From positions 1 through 32,895 of the forward strand of contig CANQNM010000005.1 of the NCBI GenBank assembly GCA_947625265.1: 32,895 nucleotides of DNA, given 5' to 3'. Below, one piece after another: positions 25,808-32,895 of the stretch (its first letter is position 1; the number at the start of each line of letters is the position of its first letter). The notes beneath the pieces are model-generated. The model made no database searches. It was not told where the DNA came from and saw nothing but the letters and a program-made list of their open reading frames with translations. A program made the translations under genes and the position numbers. The stretch comes from an uncultured Clostridia bacterium (GTDB lineage Bacteria > Bacillota > Clostridia > Oscillospirales > CAG-272).

Positions 25808-26707
25808 ATGAATTTAAAGAAAAATGAAACTATCAAACCCATCGTGTTTTCGGGAATTGCACTGCTGCTATTCACCACCTGTCTTACCTGTACCTTCCTC
25901 TCGATCGGCTACCGCATAAAAAACCCGTCCAAAACAACAGGAATTTCCGAACAAAGTCCCAATACCGACGTTTCCGGTGCCGATTCATCCCATCTGTCCA
26001 ACCCAACGTTCCCAACTTTGCCGGAAATCTCCCCCTCTGATCCACCCCCCGTTGAGGAGTTGCCTTTCGTTTTAAAGGAATCCGCCGACGGCGGTCAGGC
26101 GTATATAGACGGGTTGACATTTTTAGGGGATTCCACTACCTACGGAATGATCAAAGCGGGCGTTCTGAAAGATAAGGAAAATACAAAACAGGTTTGGTAC
26201 GGCCCAAACGGCACGCTTTCCCTGCCTGCTGCCACCTCCCATCTGCTCAACGACGGATCTCTTGAGAGCGCCATGCAGTTATCCGATCTTGCCGCGCTGA
26301 AAAAACCTCCTGTCATAGTTATCACCTTGGGTGTTGGCGTCTCCTATACGCTCTCAGAAGAACAGTTCAAACTTGCCTACAATGCGCTTATTGACGTGAT
26401 TGAAGGCGCTTCTCCCGAAACAAAAATTATATGCAACAGTATATACCCTGTGTGCGATACCCTTGCCGATGCTTACAAAAACATCAACAACTCCGACATC
26501 GTCAAGGCAAACGGTTGGATTAAAGATGTGGCGGGCAGCCGCTATAATAACAACGAAACGGTATATTATTTAGACAGTTACAGCGTTTTGGTAGGCAATG
26601 ACGGATTTCTGCCATCCGCCTATTCGAACGGCGACGGGTTGCACCTCTCTGCTGCCGCTTTTCATGCCGTTCTTGAAAATCTGCGCACGCACACGATTCC
26701 AAACTGA
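25808..26707 (+). CDS. Membrane-anchored/secreted SGNH-hydrolase-like protein
   Basis: N-terminal hydrophobic anchor, Ser/Pro-rich linker, LTFLGDSTTYGMIKAG, VITLGVGVSY, GDGLHLSAAAF. Confidence 0.75.
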   Translation: MNLKKNETIKPIVFSGIALLLFTTCLTCTFLSIGYRIKNPSKTTGISEQSPNTDVSGADSSHLSNPTFPTLPEISPSDPPPVEELPFVLKESADGGQAYIDGLTFLGDSTTYGMIKAGVLKDKENTKQVWYGPNGTLSLPAATSHLLNDGSLESAMQLSDLAALKKPPVIVITLGVGVSYTLSEEQFKLAYNALIDVIEGASPETKIICNSIYPVCDTLADAYKNINNSDIVKANGWIKDVAGSRYNNNETVYYLDSYSVLVGNDGFLPSAYSNGDGLHLSAAAFHAVLENLRTHTIPN

Positions 26708-26825
26708 CAAAATCGCAGCACATGCGTCCCGGCGCGGACATTCTATGACGCAATTCTGAAACAAAATTCAATGACTCGCAGAATCCCTGCTGCACAATCA
26801 TGTATACAAAAAGAAAGGAATTACC

Positions 26826-27329
26826 ATGAAAAAAACCGTATCCATCGTTTTGTCCATCGTCCTCCTTATTTCGTTTGCCGCGTGCACTGCAAAGAAACAC
26901 TACAGGGACGACACTGCCTGTGAAGCGTTGGCTGTCAACGCAATGAGCGCCATCACCCTGTCCGACACGTCTCTGACCTTCACAGAAAAGGGAGAGATTT
27001 CCCTTTCGGTTGAACCCTATATTTCGGAGGCGGTATCCTCTGCCAAGGAATGTGCAGTTCGCTTTACCGGTGGTGCAAGTTTCGATGAATTCGGAATATT
27101 CCACTGTGCCGATGAAACTGAGACTCAAAATGTAAAAACGATTCTTGAGAACTATTTAGAAAGCAAAGCAAAAGATGAAGTTTACCGCTCCTATTTCCCA
27201 GGCGAAGAATACAAACTGGACGAAGCGGAAGTAAAGATTTTCGGAAACTATGTTTCCTACGCCATTCTTTCCGCCGACAACCGCAGCGCATTTTTTGCCG
27301 AAATTGATCAACTTTTACTGGAAGCATGA
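26826..27329 (+). CDS. DUF4358-like lipoprotein
   Basis: Lipobox LLISFAACTAKK; C-terminal VKIFGNYVSYAILSADNRSAFFAEIDQLL, the pattern I associate with DUF4358. SD AAGAAAGGAA. Confidence 0.65.
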   Translation: MKKTVSIVLSIVLLISFAACTAKKHYRDDTACEALAVNAMSAITLSDTSLTFTEKGEISLSVEPYISEAVSSAKECAVRFTGGASFDEFGIFHCADETETQNVKTILENYLESKAKDEVYRSYFPGEEYKLDEAEVKIFGNYVSYAILSADNRSAFFAEIDQLLLEA

Positions 27330-27459
27330 GAAAAATTATCGTCGTCTTTCAAAAACGAAACCGTCGGTGATTAAATGAAGCAAAAAATTTTCCGGACTGC
27401 CGATCTTTTTTGAAATTGTGTGCCGTATGGCGTATCTGTTTTGAAAGGAGGTGTGCCCG

Positions 27460-27876
27460 ATGGATCAAACGACCGGCGACGATCTGAAACAATGGGTCAT
27501 AGAATATGCGTGCTCCCTGCCAGGAGGTTCTTACGATCAGCCTTTTGAAAATGATTTTGAGTCTACGGTTCTCCGCCACAACGCCACAGGAAAATGGTTT
27601 GGTCTTCTCATGAATCTTCCGATTTGTCGCTTTACCGGAAATGAGAGCGAGCAAAAATCCGCATGGGTTCTGAACCTAAAATGTGAACCGGAGGACAGTA
27701 TTGTCTGGCGTGAAATGTTTTCGGACATTTATCCCGGATATCATATGAACAAACGTCATTGGATCTCTGTACTGCTCAGGGGAAACGTGTCGACAGAGGT
27801 TTTGGAGCGGTTGATTTATAAAAGTTACCTTCTGACTTCTAAAAACGGCAGAAAGAAACGTCAGTGTGAACACTGA
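27460..27876 (+). CDS. MmcQ/YjbR-family protein
   Basis: SYDQPFENDFESTVLRHNATGKWFGLLM...VLNLKCEPEDSIVWREMFSDIYPGYHMNKRHWISVLL. Strong SD AAAGGAGG, ATG 27460. Confidence 0.85.
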   Translation: MDQTTGDDLKQWVIEYACSLPGGSYDQPFENDFESTVLRHNATGKWFGLLMNLPICRFTGNESEQKSAWVLNLKCEPEDSIVWREMFSDIYPGYHMNKRHWISVLLRGNVSTEVLERLIYKSYLLTSKNGRKKRQCEH

Positions 27877-27990
27877 GATTTTAAGAAATCAGGCGATTAT
27901 TTATCGCCGAGAATCTACGCCTTTTTCTAAAACACAAAAAACATCGGAATCACTGCACCGTACTCCAATAACCGTTAATATTTTTCAAAA

Positions 27991-28030
27991 AAAAAACTGA
28001 CACCGCTTCCGCATGTGATGCCAGTTTTTT
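27991..28030 (+). terminator. Intrinsic terminator-like hairpin
   Basis: AAAAAACTG...CAGTTTTTT arms enclosing a GC-containing stem. Confidence 0.65.
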
Positions 28031-28071
28031 ATCTTTTACTTACTTGTCATACAATATCCGGTACTGTGGAG

Positions 28072-28250
28072 TTAAGGCTCCACCGCACAATTACCGGCTG
28101 CGCCTTTGCCGCACGTCTGCTTGCATATTTTCCGCCATACTTTGCCAAAATGCTCGGCAATACACAAAGTATTACCTCCGCTTTTGGCTTCGTCTGACGA
28201 AAAATCTGACTGCGCATCTGCGCGACAATAATTATGCGGTGAAGCCTTAA
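28072..28250. repeat. MITE-like element bounded by imperfect 22-bp terminal inverted repeats
   Basis: Left TTAAGGCTCCACCGCACAATTA (28072-28093). Right TAATTATGCGGTGAAGCCTTAA (28229-28250) reverse-complements to TTAAGGCTTCACCGCATAATTA, 20/22 identical. Confidence 0.65.
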
Positions 28251-28292
28251 ATTTTTTCCTTTTGAAACACCGTATACCGTTTTCGGCTTTGG

Positions 28293-29009
28293 TTACACGG
28301 AAGTGCCTGCCTGTTCGTGAAACTTTTTCTTGGGTTCTCTTTCAAAAAAGATCGAAAGTGTCGCTGCAAGAATAGCGCCAATGATCGGTGCAACGAAAAA
28401 GATCCAGAGTTGCGAAAGCGCCTCTCCGCGTACCAGAAGCGCGGGACCGAGACTTCTCGCAGGGTTGACCGATGTGACGGTAAATCCAATACCGAAAATG
28501 TGCACGAGACAAAGCGCAAGACCGCATACAACACCTGAAACTCCTCTGTTTTCACTGCGGGAGGTTGCCCCGATCACTGTCAATACAAAAGCAAAGGTAA
28601 GAATGGTCTCAATGAGAACGGCGACCCATATATTTCCTCCGGTGCCCGCAATGGTGTTTGCCGCAAGGTTTCCTGTTACATCTTCAAGAGGAGAATATCT
28701 GAAAATGAGATACAGCAGAGCGCTCCCTGCAATTCCGCCGATATACTGTGAAGCCATGTATCCAATGCACTCGACAATACCCATTCTGCGCATCAACAGC
28801 ATTGAAAGGGAAAGCGCGGGATTGAGGTGACAGCCGGAAATATTCCCGATGCAGTACCGCATTGCAAGATATGCCAAACCGAACGATAGCGCAGTCAGAA
28901 TATACCCTGCGCCCGTACCGGTACCCACGAGACATGCCGTACCGCAGCCAAACATTACAAGTACACAGGTACCCACCATTTCGGCTGTGTATTTTTTAAA
29001 ACTTTCCAT
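28293..29009 (-). CDS. MIP-family aquaporin / glycerol-facilitator-like channel
   Basis: Two NPA motifs (GCHLNPALSLSML, SVNPARSLGPALL); hydrophobic, 238 aa. Confidence 0.93.
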   Translation of the reverse strand: MESFKKYTAEMVGTCVLVMFGCGTACLVGTGTGAGYILTALSFGLAYLAMRYCIGNISGCHLNPALSLSMLLMRRMGIVECIGYMASQYIGGIAGSALLYLIFRYSPLEDVTGNLAANTIAGTGGNIWVAVLIETILTFAFVLTVIGATSRSENRGVSGVVCGLALCLVHIFGIGFTVTSVNPARSLGPALLVRGEALSQLWIFFVAPIIGAILAATLSIFFEREPKKKFHEQAGTSV

Positions 29010-29266
29010 AAAATCCTCCCAACTTACGCTTTTTCTTCATGAAACACCGCACGGCTTTAACGGTATATATTTTTTCGTAATAACCGATCGGCAATGACTG
29101 TACTATAGTACCGTCTGAAAAGACATCGCAGTGTCACCGAGAAAGTTTTTCAGAGCAGATGTACCGTCAAGGTGTGCTGCCAACCCAACAGTGTTTCTTC
29201 TTAAAGCGTCTTTTCCACAGTATGGAAAACTTTCCCGAAAAATATTCGCTTTTTTTGAAAAAACCT

Positions 29267-29295
29267 TTGACGTAAAAGCAAAACGGTGATACAAT
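29267..29295 (+). promoter_or_regulatory. Putative sigma-A promoter TTGACG-N17-TACAAT
   Basis: -35 29267-29272, -10 29290-29295, 17-bp spacer, 28 bp before ATG 29324. Confidence 0.65.
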
Positions 29296-29323
29296 TGCGG
29301 TATGAAAAATATAGGGAGTGAAT

Positions 29324-30019
29324 ATGCACCGCTATCTGATTTTGGACTTAGACGGTACGCTTGCGCCGATCGACGCTCCGGCGTCCAAAAAAACCGCAAG
29401 GTTTCTTGCTCTGTTGGAGAAAACAGGGTATGTGATCTGCATCTGTTCCGGAAAACCGACGTACTACCTTTGTGGATTTGCAAGACAGTTGGGTTTAAGA
29501 TCACCTGTACTTATCGGAGAAAACGGAGCCGTACTGCAATTCGGATACGCGCTCCCTCCCGAAAAACATCTCAGCATTTCATATCCAGAAGAAACTAAAA
29601 CGATTCTTAAGATTTTGGAAAAGGAAATCAAAGAACACTTGGGTTCGCGCGTGTGGTTTCAACCAAACACCGTCGCCCTTACTCCTTTTCTTCAAACGGA
29701 AGCGGATTGCACAGCGGTTGAAGAAATTCTGTCGGCACACCGCAAGTCCCTGTCAAACATTCGGGTGTATCGCCAAGCGAACTGTTTCGACATACTTCCG
29801 ATAGAAGTTTCCAAAAAGGAAGGGTTAAAACTTTTGGCAAAAGAAACTATGGCCCTTTCGGCGGATTTTATTGCAGTGGGTGACGGACAAAACGATTTGC
29901 CGATGTTTGACTTTGCAGACATTTCTTTTTGGATTGGAAAAACAACCGAAACAAAAGCAACCTATACCTTTCAAAACATCGAAGAAGTTCTTGAATATAT
30001 CTTTATGAATAAATTATAG
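29324..30019 (+). CDS. HAD-superfamily (IIB/Cof-like) phosphatase
   Basis: LILDLDGTLAPIDAP, ICICSGKP, ADFIAVGDGQNDLPMFDFAD; ATG 29324 after GGGAG. Confidence 0.88.
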   Translation: MHRYLILDLDGTLAPIDAPASKKTARFLALLEKTGYVICICSGKPTYYLCGFARQLGLRSPVLIGENGAVLQFGYALPPEKHLSISYPEETKTILKILEKEIKEHLGSRVWFQPNTVALTPFLQTEADCTAVEEILSAHRKSLSNIRVYRQANCFDILPIEVSKKEGLKLLAKETMALSADFIAVGDGQNDLPMFDFADISFWIGKTTETKATYTFQNIEEVLEYIFMNKL

Positions 30020-30034
30020 TAAGGAGAAAGAATC

Positions 30035-30817
30035 ATGAGACTTGGAAGAATCAAAGGGTATCGCGAGGAAGACTTTCAGACGGTTAAAAATCAAAAACTT
30101 CAGTTTATTGAGATTTGCTGCAATAACGCGAAGGATGCAAAAAACTTCATTGAAGCCACCGAACAGATCAAAAATTGCATCGCGAACACAGGCATTGATG
30201 TTTCCGCTGTGGGCAGATGGAACCATGACGTCAATGTGGGAGGAAAACCGGATCCCGAGCAGTTGAAACTGTACATCGCCCAGTTGGATGCGGCGATTGA
30301 TATCGGCGCCAAAACCTTTGTTTTGGGATGCAACAAGGACGAGAATGTAAGTCTCTTCAAAAATTATTGCTGCGCCATTGAATTGTTCGGTCAACTTTTA
30401 GATCGGGCTGCGGGAAAAATCAAAATCGCCGTTGAGAACTGTGACTGGAATAATTTTGTAGTGTCTCCCAGAGACTGGGAAATCGTCCTTGCGGAATTGC
30501 CCGGATTATACATCAAATATGACTGCTCTCACTCCTACAACCGCGGCTGCAACTACCTGAACGAATTATCCGATTGGGGAGAAAAAATAGCGCATTTTCA
30601 CATTAAGGGAACAACGCATGCCGGAAAACGTTGGGTCGATGATCCGCCCGCCGGTATGGACGACATCAACTGGCCCTCTGTCTTTGCGGTTCTTTACGCA
30701 CGGGGATATGACGGAGATCTGAGTATTGAACCGCATTCGGGAACCTGGCGTGGAGCGTTGGGGAACGCAGGTGTGGAATTTACAAGAGACTATATTTCGA
30801 AATTTATGTTCAGATAA
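30035..30817 (+). CDS. Sugar-phosphate isomerase/epimerase (xylose isomerase-like TIM barrel)
   Basis: QFIEICCNN, KIKIAVENCDWN, YIKYDCSHSYNRG, IAHFHIKGTTHAGKRWVDDPPAGMDDINWPSVFAVLYARGYDGDLSIEPHSG. Confidence 0.85.
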   Translation: MRLGRIKGYREEDFQTVKNQKLQFIEICCNNAKDAKNFIEATEQIKNCIANTGIDVSAVGRWNHDVNVGGKPDPEQLKLYIAQLDAAIDIGAKTFVLGCNKDENVSLFKNYCCAIELFGQLLDRAAGKIKIAVENCDWNNFVVSPRDWEIVLAELPGLYIKYDCSHSYNRGCNYLNELSDWGEKIAHFHIKGTTHAGKRWVDDPPAGMDDINWPSVFAVLYARGYDGDLSIEPHSGTWRGALGNAGVEFTRDYISKFMFR

Positions 30818-30849
30818 CCAAACAGTATTTGGTTTTTACTGGGGTCACA

Positions 30850-32895
30850 ATGAGATTGATGGATAAATTCTCAAAAGACAAAGAAGATACCGTAACAGGA
30901 ACGGGAGAGGAAAGGGGCCGAACCCTTGACACTCTGCCTCCCGGTATGGAGGCAACCATCGAAGAAGTCGGCGGCAACGATCCGATCTTACGTAGGCATC
31001 TTTTGGACATGGGGCTAACTCCCGGCACCGGGATCGCTCTTATAAAGATTGCACCCATGGGGGATCCTTTTGAATTCAGAATCAGGAACTATGAGTTGAC
31101 TCTGCGCAAAGAGGATGCGCAAAAAATTCTTATAACCGGTATTCGTGAAAGCCACCGTCCAAAAAAGGACGCCATCGGCCGCAGAAAGGCCGGGGTACAT
31201 CCGGGCGTCGGTGAAGATCTGGGAAACTACACGGTAAGGGGGGACGGAAAAGTCGCTCCGGAAGAGAAAAAACTCTTTTTTGCCCTTGCCGGAAATCAAA
31301 ACTGCGGAAAAACGACGCTTTTCAATCAGTTGACCGGCTCCAACTGCCATGTGGGAAATTTTCCCGGAGTCACTGTGGACAGAAAAGACGGCACCATTCG
31401 CAGGCATCCAAATGCAACGGTTACCGATCTTCCGGGCATTTACTCTCTCTCCCCCTATTCGGGAGAAGAACCTGTCGCGACCGATTTTCTCCTGAATGAA
31501 CACCCGGACGCCATCATCAATATTCTGGATGCTACGAACATTGAGCGGAACCTATATCTGACTCTTCAACTCATGGAACTAAACATTCCCATGGTTTTGG
31601 CGCTGAACATGATGGATGAGGTTCGGGAAAACGGCGGAACCATCATGATTAACGACCTTGAACGGGCGTTGGGCGTACCGGTTATTCCCATATCCGCGTC
31701 AAAAAACGAGGGAATTGATGAGTTGATCGAGCATGCCATGCATGTAGCAAGACACAATGAAAAACCGGGTCGGCATGACTTTTGCGATCAAAACGGCGAG
31801 GATCACGGCGCTATGCACCGCTGCATTCACGCGCTCATCCATCTGGTGGAAGATCATGCGCAGTCCTCCGGAATTCCAAAGAGATTTGCCGCCACCAAAC
31901 TTGTGGAAGGCGATGAACGTGTGATTTCCGCTCTTTCTTTGCAGCAAAACGAAAAAGAAATGGTGGAACATATTCTTCTGCAATTGGAAGAAGAGAGCGG
32001 CAAGGACCGACAGGCGGCGCTGGCGGACATGCGATTCTCCTTTATTGAGAAGGTTTGCAACGCAACCGTTGTACGTCCCCATGAAAGCAAAGAACACGCA
32101 CGAAGTCTGAAACTCGATCGAATCCTCACAGGAAAATATACGGGTCTTCCCGCCTTTGTTCTCATCATGGCGACAGTATTTCTGCTGACTTTTGGCCTTA
32201 TCGGAAAGTATTTGTCGGATCTTATGAAAGTCGGCGTAGACAGGCTGACTGCTCTTGCAGATCACGCGCTGACAGTGTATGATATCAATCCTGTGGTACA
32301 TTCACTGATTATCGACGGGATTTTTGCAGGAGTAGGAAGCGTACTCAGTTTCCTGCCTACCATCGTCGTGCTGTTCTTCTTTCTATCTGTATTGGAGGAC
32401 ACCGGTTACATGGCGCGGGTCGCTTTTATCATGGACAGACTGCTTCGAAAAATCGGACTTTCCGGCAGAAGTTTTGTGCCCATGCTTATTGGTTTCGGAT
32501 GCACCGTTCCTGCCATTATGTCCACCCGTACCCTGCCCTCCGACAGAGATCGAAAGATGACGGTATTGCTTACACCGTTCATGAGTTGTTCCGCGAAGAT
32601 TCCGGTATATGCCTTCTTTACAGCAGCTTTCTTCCCAAAATACGGGGGACTTGTAATGACCGGACTGTACTTTACCGGCATTATTGTGGCAATTTTCATG
32701 GCACTGCTGCTCAAAAAAACTCTTTTTACCGGAAAACCCGTTCCCTTTGTTATGGAACTTCCAAACTACCGCCTTCCCAGTCCTATAAGCGTTTTTCATC
32801 TCATTGGTGAGAAGGCGAAGGATTTTATCACAAAAGCATTCACAACTATTTTTGTAGCATCTATCGTGATATGGTTCTTACAGAACTTTGATCTT
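30850..32895 (+). CDS. feoB: FeoA-FeoB fusion ferrous iron transporter (incomplete, runs off the window)
   Basis: My translation from ATG 30850 is open to the window end (682 codons). FeoA-like GMEATIEEVGGNDPILRRHLLDMGLTPGTGIALIKIAPMGDPFEFRIRNYELTLRKEDA; FeoB G1 GNQNCGKTTLFNQLTGSNCHVGNFPGVTVD, DLPGIYSLSPYS, LNMMDE, and membrane GFGCTVPAIMSTRTL. Confidence 0.95.
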   Translation, partial: MRLMDKFSKDKEDTVTGTGEERGRTLDTLPPGMEATIEEVGGNDPILRRHLLDMGLTPGTGIALIKIAPMGDPFEFRIRNYELTLRKEDAQKILITGIRESHRPKKDAIGRRKAGVHPGVGEDLGNYTVRGDGKVAPEEKKLFFALAGNQNCGKTTLFNQLTGSNCHVGNFPGVTVDRKDGTIRRHPNATVTDLPGIYSLSPYSGEEPVATDFLLNEHPDAIINILDATNIERNLYLTLQLMELNIPMVLALNMMDEVRENGGTIMINDLERALGVPVIPISASKNEGIDELIEHAMHVARHNEKPGRHDFCDQNGEDHGAMHRCIHALIHLVEDHAQSSGIPKRFAATKLVEGDERVISALSLQQNEKEMVEHILLQLEEESGKDRQAALADMRFSFIEKVCNATVVRPHESKEHARSLKLDRILTGKYTGLPAFVLIMATVFLLTFGLIGKYLSDLMKVGVDRLTALADHALTVYDINPVVHSLIIDGIFAGVGSVLSFLPTIVVLFFFLSVLEDTGYMARVAFIMDRLLRKIGLSGRSFVPMLIGFGCTVPAIMSTRTLPSDRDRKMTVLLTPFMSCSAKIPVYAFFTAAFFPKYGGLVMTGLYFTGIIVAIFMALLLKKTLFTGKPVPFVMELPNYRLPSPISVFHLIGEKAKDFITKAFTTIFVASIVIWFLQNFDL

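Noticed and set aside
26520-27128. 202-aa minus-strand ORF
   Set aside because: Overlaps two supported plus-strand genes; no domain evidence.
28015-28250. Short plus-strand ORFs inside the MITE-like element
   Set aside because: No SD, no domain similarity, and they lie within an inverted-repeat element.
31015-31503. Minus-strand ORFs across 30810-32799
   Set aside because: All antisense to the continuous FeoA-FeoB reading frame.
1-32895. CRISPR array, prophage or integrase-type island
   Set aside because: No regularly spaced repeats, no phage structural, integrase or transposase ORFs seen. The tRNA-Lys has no visible duplicated 3' end or adjacent integrase.

Overview
This 32.9 kb window looks like chromosomal DNA from a Bacillota/Clostridia-type anaerobe. 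That placement is inferred from gene content, Shine-Dalgarno and sigma-A-like signals, and sporulation/cortex-type proteins. I support about 24 protein-coding genes, one tRNA-Lys(CTT), several intrinsic terminators and sigma-A-type promoters, and some non-coding or decaying elements. I see no CRISPR array, rRNA or prophage. The main blocks are: (1) a PfkB/ribokinase fused to a C-terminal AraC-type HTH, next to an ADP-ribosylglycohydrolase-fold protein; (2) a minus-strand run of beta-sandwich protein, SpoIID-like/PG-binding protein, PG-binding protein and divergent ClpC-like AAA+ unfoldase; (3) a minus-strand run of Na+:solute symporter, AMP-forming acyl-CoA ligase, IorA and IorB, divergent from an amidohydrolase, which resembles an aryl-acid salvage module; (4) an amino-sugar pair (NagB + SGNH hydrolase) and an SGNH + DUF4358-like lipoprotein pair; (5) a FeoA-FeoB fusion running off the right edge, absent from the supplied ORF track. 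Non-coding observations include a 179-bp MITE-like element with 22-bp terminal inverted repeats (28072-28250), a possible group II (IIC-like) intron relic beside a terminator hairpin (about 13185-13390, minus strand), a frameshifted LRR_5/BspA-type remnant, a near-perfect 32-bp palindrome and a 7-bp tandem repeat. No single feature proves a new system. The kinase-AraC/ARH pair is the best candidate for an undescribed sense-and-process module.
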